From assembly GCA_019054805.1 (NCBI GenBank), contig JAHQIY010000003.1:4650001-4714000 (forward strand): DNA of 64,000 bases. Reading direction: 5' to 3'. Positions 25,639-37,121 of this stretch are shown here, one piece after another (the stretch's first letter is position 1; every line of letters starts with the position of its first letter). The stretch comes from Brachionus manjavacas (taxonomy: Eukaryota; Rotifera; Eurotatoria; Ploima; Brachionidae). The translations under genes were made by a program, and so were the position numbers. Under the pieces are notes generated by a model, which ran no database searches, was not told where the DNA came from, and saw only the letters and a program-made list of their open reading frames with translations.

Positions 25639-28600
25639 TTAGAAATTTATTCTATTTCTAAGTATAATTTCAAAATTATTTTTAGGTCTTCTAACAAAAA
25701 TTTCAGTTAATTCTAATTTATTAGGTGTATTTTTTGACGGAAGAATTTCAAAATTAAGCACTAGCTTGCACAAAGCTATCTTAAGCTCAAGCATTGCAAA
25801 TTTCATTCCAATGCAGTTTCGTGGTCCATTTCCAAAAGCCATAAATGCCAAAGGATTTCTTCTTGTCTCATGTCTCGAAGGATAAAATTCATTAGGATCA
25901 ACAGGGCCCCAAAGCTCAGGATCAAAATGCAAATTCATAACATCGACCACTATAACTGTGTCCTCTGGTATATCTATTCCCTTCACCACAGTTGATTTAG
26001 TGCATCGTCGACCAACAGCTCTTAAAACGAATAAATGTTTAAAAAATTGAATAATTGATTGAAATCTATCTAAGATAAGAATGTAAATCTTACGCATTAA
26101 CTATTGGATAGATTCTTAATACTTCTTTAATGAACCAGTCTAAATATTCAATCTTTTGAACACTATCAGGATTTATATCATCCTCTGAATCAAATTCGGA
26201 CTTTATCAAGTCATATAATTTTTGCTGTTCTTCACTATTATTTGCTAGAATAAAGCTTGCATAAGTCAAAGTGGTACTAGTGGTCTCGTAACCTGCAAAC
26301 ATGAACAACATCAAGTTCATTTTTATTTCCTTGACAAAAAAATAACCATTACTTTAATCCTTTAATACCTAGTATTGAACTATTATTATTAAAAATAAGG
26401 AAAATTTTGTAAAAATCCTAATTTAAAAATGGCATTAACTTTTTCACCGACAATTAGGAAAAATCATCATCTTACTAAATGTAAATCAAATTTACTGAAT
26501 TTTCATTACTCGAAATATTTTTTTTTTATTTATTTCAATGAACGCCTTAAAGGCGATGTAAAACAAAAATTAAAAAATAAAATGTAATAAAAAAGACCAA
26601 GTTTTAGTGTTTTCTAAGAAATTGAATAAAATATTTAGCTTTTAATTTAATTTCAATTTTAATAATTTTTATTCATTTTGTGCTCTCTTTTATATTCAAT
26701 TCTTTTTTCCTCTTTTTAATTTTGCGAGGAAATCCACCATCAAATCGACTAAGAAGCTTAGAAGAGTACATTCCAGCAGCGATATTAATGATAAAATTAA
26801 TACTGAATAAAAAAATTTTTGTTAACCATCAAATTCAATATTAAATGTCATTTTTCTTAAAAAATTTGTTATTTAAAAAGTTTTTAAGATGATTTCAAAA
26901 TGATCGTTTTTGAAATTGGGCATTATTAGACTCAAATATGCAAACAAAAAACGAGCATCGATCAAAAAAATGCTATAAATTAAAAAAAATTTTATTGAAA
27001 ATTTACAAGATTCTTTGTCAAATGGATCGAAAGTTTACTGTTAATTTTTACATTAGGTGGAAATCAATTCTTATTTATAGTTATTCACTGTTATATTGTG
27101 ATTCTATTCTGGTCACAACTTGGTAGAATAAAAAAGAAGCCATTTAAGAATTGCCCAAGAACTCTCTTTGTCATCAAAAATTGTTTGGTTTCATTTAGAT
27201 AATATATTGTTTATTAATTGAATTTGAAGAAAATTGAGTGGAATTTGATATATTACACTCGGCATAAAAATATAATTAACTTTTAAATATTTGAAATCCA
27301 AACCTTCCTATAAAAATTAAAAAATAAAGGTTGGTTCAAAAGTTTATAAATTCGAATGATTCAAAAGATTAAAACAATTAAAACAATCTTTTTTCACACT
27401 TTTATGATTGATTTTTACATTTCTTCATATTTTGAGTAAATTGTGCTCTTAATCTGCTTAATTTTAATACTTAAACTCCTGATGTCCTTTCAACATTACA
27501 TTACCAAAAATAAATATGTTGCCAAAAATGGGGGAAAATATCTGTCTAACCCACTAAAATGGCAGATCGTGGGAGATTAAAAGTAAAATGAGATAGCCAA
27601 GCTGTTAGGTGAATCTATAAAATGTTTCTCTTCAACTTAAAAAACGATATGAAGAGACTGGTACTGTGTCTTAACGAAGCCATTCTGGTAAGCCTTGGAA
27701 GCTGACTTTTAGAGATTAAATTACATTTTTAGAGGGATTAAAAAAGACTCTACATCAAGCTATCAAAACTGGCCACTAATTTTAATTCTAAGACTCAAGG
27801 GGTTAGGATAAGTGAGGTTAGGATTAGTACTTCTCAAAAAAAAGTTTTAGTCCAGAAAACTCCTTCAAAGCAAAAAAGATAGAAAAAAAAGATTATAAAT
27901 GATAAGAGGAGTAAACTGAGACTTAATTGAACGGCCGATGTTTGGTCCAGGTCCTGTGACGAGTCCAATTTTGAAGTCTTTAATCATAACAGTAATAGTA
28001 AAAAGGTTTAAAAATGAAAAAATTTTCATCCTAAGTTCTGTATACCAAGGTTACAAAACGGTGGAGGCTTAACCGGTATCTGAGCCTTTCTTACAAAGGT
28101 ACTGGTATATGCAATATTTATACAGGATAAATTAATCGAATTGTCTACATCAAAATCTTTTACCATCTTTTGAAATCCTATTTGAGCAAAATTACCCTTT
28201 GATTTTCAATAAGATGGCGCTTAGGCACATTCCGCTCACTCAGTAAGTGAATGGTTCAATAAACAGAGCATTGAGGTTCTGCCATAGTGTGCCCGTTTAC
28301 CAGATCTCAACCTAATCGACAACTTATGGTTATTCATGAATGCCAAAATGTGACCACCAGAGTATTATTAATTTTTTTTTTATTTATTTGTTTTCTGTAC
28401 CGAGCTAAGGCTCCTTCAGAATAAATTAAAAAAAATCAAAATCAAAATAAAAATCAAATTAAAGTTAATAAAATGAGATAAAAAAAATCAAAATAAAGCA
28501 AATAAGCTAAAAAAAAATGAAAGTTTAGAAGACATAGATTGTTACATGTGGCAAATATTTACATAGTTCAGGTTTCAGGAAAAAAGGAGGAAATAGTAAG

Positions 28601-31600
28601 GTAGCAATTACACAATGGAGTTGGGTATTCAATATATCTCGATTCGAAACTTTCTTTGTATTCCTCCACCAGCCTTACAACCAATGGAATAGAATGACTC
28701 AGTCCTGTCCCAACATATCTCTCACTCAACTCAAAAAGCCTATTCGAGACTGTTAGTAATTAAGTTTATTAAAAGCTTCATGATGCACGATGTTGGAGGG
28801 AGAATCATATTTTAACTTAAGGATAGATCTTACTGCTGTATTCTGAATTGCTTGTAGTTTTTTGATATTGCTTGTATTTTTCTGAAAACGAATTCAAGCA
28901 AGGAAATGAATAGTCTAAAATTGATCCGACTAAAGATTTAAATAAATTTCCTAGTGTGTTTTGAGTAAGACCCCATTTTTTGTTTGACAATATCTTTAGC
29001 CTTTAATTACAGCGTTCTTTAATTTCGTCTACCAGTATATTAAAATTAAATTTAGAATCAAATTTTATACCAAGAAACTGATTTCTTTTTGGCTCAGTAT
29101 TCTGTTTCCATAAATTTTCAAGTTTAGATTATCACTCTCTTTTTTGTACTTAGAAAAGACTACTGAACACGACTTTTCAACTGATATCTTCATTTTCCAT
29201 TTAATAAGCCATTGTTCTAGTTCGTTGGTGTATTTATTTATCTTATTTTCTTAAGTTCACGAAATTCAAAACTTAAGTGCTATCTGAATTCTTTATTTTT
29301 GACTCAAAATTTGTAATCTACGCCTATAAAAACCCCACTTAAAATTTTTTTAGTGCGGGGGCTAGAAAAAAAATTTTTACACCTAGGGTTCCAAAAATAG
29401 CAAACCCTTTAAAAAGTTGTTGTTCTTTAAGACTTAAAATCTCAAAGATAAAACTTAAATATACTAAAAAAGTATTTATATTCTGAAAAGGCATAAAATT
29501 CTCTACATGCTAATATAATTTACAAAAAAAAGGGTGTGGCGATTTTTGTTGGCAAAAAAAAGGAAAAAAATGTGTTTTTTCTGGTTTAAATCGTATCTCC
29601 TCCGAAGGCCCAATCATGAGCCCATTTTTTTTTTCAAATCTAGACAAAATTCTGAACATATCTATGGTTTTACTTTTTTACATTATTGCTGTATTTTTCT
29701 TAAAAAATCTCTTCAAAACAAATGATTTTTAACAAATTTGTCAACTTTGAATATTTTTATTAGAATTTTTAGATTAAACTAAAGAATTCGATATTTTTGG
29801 GTGCTCAACTACTGTTTTTTTTGATTTTCCTGAAAAATATGCTTTCAGGACTTGACCGTATGTCGCACCATTATTGTAACCTCCTAAACACCGCCAAAAT
29901 CGTCTAATTAATGAAAATTCTGAGCTTTCAAATAAATTAATTAATTTGTATTGTTTCTTTTGGGGATGTCATTAATATATATACTAAATAAAAGAGGACT
30001 AATTACTGAGCCTTGAGGAACACCTGCAGTTATTTGATATTCGTCGCTCAAGTGGTCATTCACATTTATTCTAAATGTCCTCCTATCTAAAAAGGATCTA
30101 ATCCAGTTAGTAAAGTAATGAGGTGGATTCATTTTAATCAATTTAAAAAGTAAAACTTCATGCCAAACCTTCATGTTTAAATTTTTTCTATCAAATGATT
30201 CCACAATTTTTTGAGTTAAAAAGAATAGATTATCTGATGTTCGCCGGTGTTTCCTAAATCCAGATTGCTCCTGGATAAGAAGTGAATTAAGTTCCAAAAA
30301 ATTGTATAATCTTGAATAAACTATTCGTTCCAGCAACTTTCCTAAACAACTCGTTATACTAATTGGTCTATAATTTAAAGGATCTTGTAAAGTAGAGGCC
30401 TTTTTTTGAATTATTGTAATGTTCGAAGTTTTCCACGCTTTCGGGACCTTAGCTTCTCTATAAGATAAATTAAAAAGTTCTATTATTTCTATTAATGAAT
30501 TTCTAGGTAAGTTTTTTAACATTAAATAATGAATTTTGTAAGATCCTGATGCAGTTTCACTTATAAATCTTTTTAAAACCTGAATTAATTCATTTATGCA
30601 AATTGGATCATTTAAATTACAATGAATATAATTTCTAAAGAATTCAGAGTTAGAATTAAGTATTTCGTTATCTTTCTCAGTATCAATTTAAATCAGAATT
30701 AGAACTAAATTTTGAAGATAAAAGTTCTCTAAAGCATTTTGCCTTTTCTTCATTAGTCTTGAATTCCTTATCATTTAACTTCAAATTTGGAATTAAATTT
30801 GATCTTTTTTTGTTCTAAATTTAATTATTTTTTTCCAAAAAGGTCTACTTTTTAGTGGTTTTTTCGCATCTTCTTGATAAAATAAAACCAATTTTGATTC
30901 CAGAATTTTTTTAAAGAAGCCTTTAACTCAAATGTAAGTTGATTATATTTTTGCTTGAGCTTTTGACAGCGAGTTTTTTGGAAGTTTCTTCTTACTTTCC
31001 TACGTACTTTTATCAGAATAACAATGTTCGGGGACGACTGGTAACCTCTATTGAGCATTTAAAACATGTTTTACATAAAGAGTGGTTAAAGATTCTGACA
31101 AAGAACGTACAAAAATTGACTGAATATGTTACAAAAAGAGTAATGACTTGTTGCAACGGCAAAGGCCAAAGGCGGTCATTTCAAATATTAAATTGTAAAA
31201 AATTATAAACTTTTAAACCGTTTTTTAAATTAATTTGTATCCATTTTTTCTTTTTGTTTTTTTTTTTGAGTGTTTTTGAGAAAACTGGTGAATTGGACAA
31301 AAAAATAGATAAAATTTTGTTGAATTCTACGGTCACAAATAGAACAGAAAATTTTAATATAAGAAAAAAAAATTTTGAAAATAAAAAGCAGTTCTTACGT
31401 AATCTTTTTAGGCCTAAACTGAAGCTTACCTTTTGACTTCATCTATGCCCTCGAAAATACTTTGAATTAAGTTTGTCTAACAAGTATCTATAAAAGCTCA
31501 ATACTTGGCCTTTTTTAAAAAAAAGTCATACTAATAGAGTCAGTTTTTTACTCAAACGAGTTCCAACATAGTCATCAACAATTTTATCCTGGGAATCAGA

Positions 31601-33050
31601 CTCGGCATCCAAAAGAAGTTGTATGTAATCTTTTTTCCTAATGGCTTGGCATTTTCTTGTCTCGACAAATTCAAATACATGATTTACAAACCAAATACTT
31701 GGGTTTATTTGACTAAAATCCATTAGATTGGACATAACTTTTTGCATTATTGTCAAGCATTCAAGCACAAATGGTTGAAATTCATGCAAATAGCTCAATA
31801 AAAAGTCCAGAAATTTCGGCTTAGCTAAAAATGTAAACATAGCTTCACAACGATCGAAGTATTGATTTGTGCTATTATTTTGAATGTCAGCATCAATTCC
31901 AAAAGCACAATTCCAAATGCTATCCAAAGTAAATCTTTTAAAGAATCTACAAGGTTCAAATTAATCAAAAAAAATAATTATTTAATCTAAAACCAACTCG
32001 CTAATATTGATCTCAGTTTCTAATTTTTTTCTCATAATTTCTTTCATTCGATCAGTACAATTAATTAGAAGTGGTCCGAGTTCTCTTAATTTTGCTGATG
32101 AAAATGTTGGATTCATAATATTACGCATAGTTTTCCATCTTGATCGACTTGCAGAGAACAACATGTGATCTGGCGCATCGTCATTTCGATTTAAAATTTG
32201 CTTCTGTTTAATTAAATTTATTTAACTTCATTTTTCATTAAGCAATATTTTTTTTTCCTCATTAAGATCAATTAATAATAATCTCCTTTTTTAAAAAATT
32301 TTGAAAATCATTTTTCGTGATAAAATGTGTGATTTCAAAGGCTTAGAGATCGAAAATTCAATCATATGGAAGATGCTGCTGCTTGGTGTTTTCCTATTTT
32401 GGAATCGAATCCATGCGTATGATGAATAAGAGACAAAGGTGAAATTTTTTTAATTTTCATAACAGGCTTTTTATTTGGAATTATTCGAGAAAAAAATTTT
32501 TATCAACAAAAAAAAGCACATAAGTTAATTTACATTGATGAGGAAAAATTAGTGATTAAAAAATTCTCAGACTTTTAAAATGTTAAAAAATTTTTAACTT
32601 TACTTTTCTGCCAGAAAAATTACTAGATTGTTTCAAAAATACTTCTTGTATTATCTCTAAATCAGACGTTACCAAGATAGGCTGATGGCCTTCGTAATAG
32701 CCATAGGTTTTTCCGTATTTTTTGGTCCAGCTCAATATCACATCTGAATAATTCTTTAAAAAAATAAAATTTTATTATTTAAAAAATATTCAAATATGAA
32801 AAAATTCTCTTTACAGAATTGCTGGTTAGTTCCAGATTATTTCCCCAAAAAAATCGATATTCGGGTGTTTTAATACCGCGTTTTTTAAAAAACTGGTAGC
32901 AGTTCCAAATTTTTCTTAAGTAATGTGATTTAATTAATTTAAATTTATTATTTGTCAAACTTACATCAAATAAAAAGTTGTCAAGCTAACTAAAATAGTA
33001 ACCAGTAACTTAAGACAAAATATTGAATTAGTTATTAAAAGATCTAGCAT
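25639..33050 (-). CDS. Cytochrome P450, clan 3 (CYP3-like), seven exons, one broken donor
   Basis: Exons in transcript order: 33050-32965, 32914-32815, 32753-32604, 32203-31986, 31946-31532, 26329-26094, 26020-25639. All phases agree and give 528 residues, a normal P450 length. Exon 1 is the N-terminal membrane anchor. The I-helix AGYETTS is in exon 6, the ExxR motif (EVLR) in the same exon, and the haem loop FGNGPRNCIG in exon 7. The gene would be an ER monooxygenase of xenobiotics or steroids. The donor after exon 4 reads TT (31985-31984) where GT is needed; the exon 5 phase requires that exact boundary. Intron 5 is 5.2 kb and filled with transposons. The gene is either a recent pseudogene, mis-spliced, or carries a sequence error. 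Confidence 0.85.
26520..26815 (-). mobile_element. LINE 3' fragment with hairpin tail, in P450 intron 5
   Basis: The minus strand encodes a broken C-terminal peptide (..YSSKLLSRFDGGFPRKIKK..) with a stop near 26672. AT-rich sequence and a tail hairpin CGCC-TTTAA-GGCG follow, then GAAATAAATAAA. The layout matches the element at 28370 but the stem bases differ in a compensated way. Confidence 0.5.
26816..27326. other. Intron 5 sequence, no feature seen
   Basis: AT-rich. A 62-codon open frame at 26938-27126 has no recognisable content. Confidence 0.4.
27327..31225 (+). mobile_element. Tc1/mariner-like transposon, split by an inserted LINE
   Basis: The ends AAGGTTGGTTCAAAAGTTTATAAATT (27327) and the inverted AAAAACGGTTTAAAAGTTTATAATTT (31225) are flanked by TA. 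Between them is a broken plus-strand transposase: a helix-turn-helix resembling EIAKLLGES..VS at 27585-27660, a first-Asp region (DESNFEVF) at about 27957, then QDGA..H and LPDLNLIDNLW at about 28215-28330. The C-terminal part (EHLKHVLHKEWLKIL...) resumes at 31045-31205 after the LINE. Without the LINE the element is about 1.25 kb, the usual Tc1 size. Many stops and frameshifts show it is dead. Confidence 0.75.
28370..31058 (-). mobile_element. Non-LTR retrotransposon (LINE) fragment, reverse transcriptase
   Basis: On the minus strand, 31058-30852 encodes a basic linker that often precedes the reverse transcriptase. 30522-29941 encodes the fingers/palm (NYRPISITSCLGKLLERIV.., SGFRKHRRTSDNL, AGVPQGSVISPLLFSIYINDIP). 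Downstream, 29245-28640 has further RT/thumb-like sequence (WLIKWKMKISVEKS, then SILDYSFPCLNSF). The YADD catalytic box is missing: about 680 bp of unrelated sequence (29265-29940) lies where it should be. The 3' end is a hairpin (GAGCCTTAGCTC) plus AAATAAATAAA tail. The element lies head-to-tail opposite to the Tc1 it invaded. Confidence 0.75.
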
Positions 33051-34036
33051 TTTGTGAATTAAAAAAATTATTTTATTTGTAAAAAAATCGCAAATTTATA
33101 AAGTAGATCTTTTTGCAAAATAATAATAATAAATTATAAATATTTTCAAATTTTCAAAATGCTTTGTCAGTTTTTGTTTTATTTTTTAAATTGAAAAATG
33201 ATTAAGCATTTTTGTTCAAATTTTCAAAGTTGCTTGTTAATGATGAGGGAACTTTTGAGTTTTTACAGTGAAAAAATTTTTTTGAAATGCTACTAAAAAC
33301 AAGAATTCAGAATTTTTAGAACACACAAACCAAACATTTTTTAAAATCTGAAAAATCGGAAAAAATTTTTCTTTCTCAAAAGTAAAACAAATATATAGAA
33401 AAGCTTTCGATTTTCTCTGGTTTATTAGATAAAAAATACAATTTAGGCCTAAAAAAAAAACAGTAAAAGTAGTTGATCTTGCTTTTAAAAACAGTGAAGA
33501 GAGAAAAAAAATAAAATAAAGAACTGTTCCATTCATCATTAACAAATAACAGTTAATGAGAAGTTAATGAGAATTCAGCGAAAAATAAAATTTTCTTATT
33601 ATTCAACATGAAAAATGTAAAATAAGAAATAAAATTTGAAAATAAGAACGGCTTAAAAAACCAAATCTCTTAAATAATAAAGTTAAAAAAATTACTTTTA
33701 AGCAGTAATTGTATATTTTCACCAAAAAATTTAAATTTTTGAAAATTCTATTTAAAAAAAAAAGTAGCGTTTATTACGAAGTTTTTTAAAATATTTCATT
33801 CGCCGAAGTAATTTTTAAATCATAGCAAAAGTTAATTCGATAGAAACAAATTGTAATATATTAAAATTATGTGTTGCTGTTTTTACCAAATTTCACAAAA
33901 ACAAACCTTTAAATCAATAATGCCTTTAAATTTAAACAAAAAAAAATTTTATTTTAAAAGTTTTAATTTTATTAAATGTCTCTTAAATGATAGAATAAAT
34001 TATTGAAAAGCGGTATTTTAAAAATAAGAAAAAAAA
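33051..34036. other. AT-rich spacer upstream of the P450 gene
   Basis: This should contain the P450 promoter. A 102-codon frame at 33237-33545 (minus) is low-complexity and not convincing. No other signal. Confidence 0.4.
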
Positions 34037-34156
34037 AAGCCTAGAACACCCGGTATTCCCAGGCGGTCACCCATCCAAGTACTAACCGGGCTCGACGTTG
34101 CTTAACTTCGGTGATCGGACGAGAACCGGTGCATTCAACGTGATATGGTCCTAGAC
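34037..34156 (-). rRNA. 5S rRNA (copy 1)
   Basis: Full-length 120-nt animal 5S sequence. It starts GTCTAGGACC and ends ..GGTGTTCTAGGCTT, and the termini pair (GUCUAGGAC with GUUCUAGGC). It contains the conserved CACCGGTTCTCGTCCGATCA region and the internal control region (AGTTAAGCAACGTCGAGCCC). A T-run directly after the 3' end serves as Pol III terminator. Confidence 0.96.
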
Positions 34157-34358
34157 ATTTTTTAAGCATTTTTTTTTGGTTTTAAATATAATTTTAAAAT
34201 TCAAATTAGCTTTAAAATAAAAAAGTTGATGAAAATAGCTTTTGAAAATTTTCTCATGTTTTCAGATAAAAGTTATTTGATTTTTTGTGAATTTAATTAA
34301 AAGTTTTAAATATCTTATAAAAAGAAGTATGTATTTTTTGTACATTTTCGTGATTCAG
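34157..34358. repeat. Shared spacer of the RNA-gene repeat
   Basis: Almost identical sequence follows 5S copies at 55063-55264 and, inverted, 48842-49044. It is part of the mobile or duplicated block and not unique DNA. Confidence 0.75.
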
Positions 34359-34437
34359 CTACTTTGATGAAGAACTCGTCGATTGAGCTCAAGTCTTTTC
34401 TGAATAGACTAGTGACAAGTTCGATGCTGAGAAGTAG
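34359..34437 (+). ncRNA. Candidate box C/D snoRNA (copy 1)
   Basis: The terminal stem CTACTT/AAGTAG directly encloses box C (TGATGA at 34365-34370) and box D (CTGA at 34427-34430). An internal D' (CTGA at 34400-34403) and a C'-like GTGACAA follow. The 79-nt size is typical. I cannot name the rRNA or snRNA target; the stretches before D' (ctcaagtctttt) and D (caagttcgatg) would be the guides. Present in three copies within the RNA-gene repeat. Confidence 0.55.
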
Positions 34438-35279
34438 TTTTCAATTAAAATAATAATGAAATTTTTAAATTAAAATTAGTTGTTTTTAGAATACAAGATT
34501 AAAAGTGAAATTATTATAAAGCTATAAGTATTTAGTTTTAAATTTTTTTTGATTTAAATAAAATTTAAAAACTCCAAGTAAATTTCTCATTATAAAACTT
34601 TAAAATTAAAATTAATTGTTTTTGGAATCCAAGATTATTAAGATATAAGTATTTAATTTAAATTTTTTTTTAAAATTTGAATAAACTTTAAAAAATTCAT
34701 CGCATTTTAATCCATCTTATTTGTTTAGCTTTTATATTATAAGTCTTATATTATTTATATTATTATTATATTATTATACAGTCTAATAAAAGGTAACATA
34801 ATATAATATCATTTGTTCTTAAATTAAGATACACTTTAAAAATAAATAGGTTCACACTATTCTGAAAATTAAATATGAATTGAATGAAGTTCTTTCTTTT
34901 TGTTACTATTGCGATGCAAAATTGTAGACATTTCTTCAGAATTTATTCTTTAAAATAAAGTTAAAAAAGTTCTTGCTTAACTAAATTTTTAAAATTTTTT
35001 AAATAAAAACTTCTCTGTTTCAGTCACAATACAATTCTAAAAAAAGATTTGCATTCAACTGATACAATCGTCACTGAAGTAGTTGAAGTAGTTGAAAAAA
35101 TATTTCAATAGATACATACTTCTAAATTTAAAGTTTGTAAATTTGTGATAGAATAAAAGTTAAATTAAATATTTATTTTTTTTTTCAAGTCTAGAAGTTG
35201 AATTTTTTGCCATTAACTTGAAATAAAGAACAGCAAATTTTTTGTCTTGATCATTTTAAATTTTTTGAATAAAAATTTA
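34438..35279. repeat. RNA-gene repeat, spacer between snoRNA-like unit and tRNA
   Basis: The reverse complement is found at 47514-48230, including the TATTATA-rich stretch. It contains the conserved ~75-bp block at about 35010-35085 (minus). Confidence 0.75.
35012..35084 (-). ncRNA. Conserved block downstream of tRNA-Met (candidate small RNA, copy A)
   Basis: Minus-strand block beginning CTACTTCAGTGACGATTGTATC and ending CAGAGAAGT. The ends can pair (ACTTC/GAAGT), next to a near-consensus box C (GTGACGA) and a degenerate box D (CAGA). It occurs about 200 bp downstream of several of the tRNA-Met genes here. The class is unknown and the RNA hypothetical. Confidence 0.35.
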
Positions 35280-35370
35280 TGCCCCAAGTGAGGATCGAAC
35301 TCACGACCTCCAGATAACTCCAGAAATTCAGATTATGAGACTGACGCGCTACCGACTGCGCTATTGAGGC
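35280..35370 (-). tRNA. tRNA-Met(CAU), intron-containing (copy 2)
   Basis: Same 91-nt gene as copy 1 apart from one intron base: CTCATAA loop, 18-nt intron after position 37, intact A and B boxes. It lies inside the block bounded by 5S copies 1 and 2. Confidence 0.93.
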
Positions 35371-35449
35371 TTATGATTAATTCTTAACTACAAAATTTAA
35401 ATTAGGAATCTTCTTCAACGATTGACAACTAGATTTTTGGTTTCTAAAA

Positions 35450-36169
35450 TTTTATTAAACAAAAATAAACAAATGGTTAACAAAATAAAAATTATTTGAA
35501 AAAATCAGAAATAGTTGTTTGTTTTGTATTGCATTTTTCAATTACAAAATTTTCAATATTAAATAAAAAATCAACGATGTTTGAATAATCTTCCTTTTTA
35601 TTCAAAAAAAAAATATTTTTGATCATTAATTCGATCAATTGCATCTTTTGAACTAATAGCTGTTTTTTCTGATTTGGAAATTTCTTCGATATCTGAATCA
35701 CTTTCAACATTGTCCTCTGTTACGGTTTTTGAGTTGAAAATTTTGAGATCAGATAAACAGCCTCTTGCTTCCAAATTTGAATCTATGTTTATTTATTATT
35801 TCGAGTTAAGTCTCAAGCTAGATACACTTTTTTTTTTCTCAGCGATATTTTTTGACATTTTTGAATTAAAACTACTATCAATAATTCTTATCAATTTAAA
35901 ATGAGTAAAGTCAATAATTAAATTTTTTTTTATTATTAAAGTGTGAAAAAAAAATTTCTTGCTCGTTATCAGAAATTAATTGTTTGAGAATTTTTTTTCG
36001 CGCTCGTTGTATGAAGTTTTTTTTTAAGAATATAATTAAGCGTATATTTTTAAAAACAGCTCCTATCAAGTTTATATCGAAACAATTTTTATACCTTTTT
36101 CTATAGTTTGTAATCGGTTCCGGCAATACAGCTCAAAATATGGGGTCTCTTTATATCGAGGTTCGACTG
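35450..36169 (-). mobile_element. Decayed pogo/Tigger-like transposon inserted in the RNA-gene repeat
   Basis: The right terminus is CAGTCGAACCTCGATATAA (minus, from 36169), a typical pogo/Tigger TIR, followed by TA. A minus-strand frame at 35710-35492 ends ..TKQTTISDFFK, the usual C-terminus of Tigger/CENP-B-type transposases. The left TIR is absent, so the element is deleted on that side. The inverted sister block at 47.2 kb has the uninterrupted TA, showing the insertion came after the duplication. Confidence 0.65.
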
Positions 36170-36280
36170 TAATTTTAAATATGATGTTCAAATTTTTCTT
36201 ATGTTTCAATTAAACCTTCTAATCTTTCGTAATTAGGCTTTATAGGAAATTTAAATCAAAATAAAAAATGCTTAAAAAAT

Positions 36281-36400
36281 GTCTAGGACCATATCACGTT
36301 GAATGCACCGGTTCTCGTCCGATCACCGAAGTTAAGCAACGTCGAGCCCGGTTAGTACTTGGATGGGTGACCGCCTGGGAATACCGGGTGTTCTAGGCTT
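36281..36400 (+). rRNA. 5S rRNA (copy 2)
   Basis: 120 nt, same sequence as copy 1 in the opposite direction, with CTTCTTTTTTT after the 3' end as terminator. Copies 1 and 2 face outward at the two edges of one block. Confidence 0.96.
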
Positions 36401-36644
36401 CTTTTTTTCAATATAAAGAATATTTATTGTTCTGTGAAATTTTTTGACGATTTTGTTAATTTCTTGCCTAAGAGACATTTTAGTTTTAAGTGAAAGTTAA
36501 TAACAAATGATTTAATTTTTTTAATCAAAATTAGGGTTTTTAATTCAAAAAAAAAATTTAATACAAATTTTTATTTGTAATCAAGAAATATGAAAAAAGA
36601 AGTTAAAAGGAAAAAAATCAAGCCTATTTCTTTCCTAACAGCTA
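36401..36644. other. Spacer with partial repeat homology
   Basis: The first ~100 bp matches, inverted, the outer flank of 5S copy 3 (46880-46985). The rest is AT-rich up to the foldback element. Confidence 0.5.
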
Positions 36645-37121
36645 CCGTAATGCCTTGCCCCCTAATGCGGCATTTATTTTCAGAATTCTGGATTTTAATG
36701 CATGCATTTAACCCACTTTTTTTTCCAGATACGCTGCGACTAAAAATGCTGCAGTTAATGTCAAAATTTTGGTACAAATGCCGCATTAAATATGTAAAAA
36801 ATAATAAAAATATATTTTTCTATTTTTTCAATTGTTTCAAAATTTGAAACACAAAAAATGTTTTCAAAATTTTAACTTTCCATGCATGCATTATGTCCGA
36901 AAAACATTTTTTGTGTTTCAAATTTTGAAACAATTGAAAAAATAGAAAAATATATTTTTATTATTTTTTACATATTTAATGCGGCATTTGTACCAAAATT
37001 TTGACATTAACTGCAGCATTTTTAGTCGCAGCGTATCTGGAAAAAAAAGTGGGTTAAATGCAGCATTGAAATCCAGAATTCTGGTTTAAAGTGCAATGCA
37101 TTAGGGGGGAAGGCATTACGG
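36645..37121. mobile_element. Foldback transposon (MITE), 477 bp, TA target site
   Basis: Arms of about 210-220 bp start CCGTAATGCCTT and end AAGGCATTACGG, pair almost end to end, and leave only a ~60-bp loop. TA flanks both sides (36643-36644 and 37122-37123). There is no coding capacity. The TA duplication fits Tc1/mariner-type mobilisation. The open frames on both strands here are the palindrome read in two directions. Confidence 0.8.

Noticed and set aside
31400-31470. Extra P450 exon (peptide ..FEGIDEVKR.. before a gtaagc)
   Set aside because: Exon 5 already joins exon 6 in phase and the P450 helix is continuous without it. The segment is merely copied along with intron 5 in the inverted duplicate.
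33237-33545. 102-residue minus-strand ORF upstream of the P450 gene
   Set aside because: Phe/Lys-rich low complexity typical of AT-rich spacer.
36571-36847. Overlapping 71- and 85-residue ORFs on opposite strands
   Set aside because: Both lie in the arms of the foldback element and are the same palindrome read twice.
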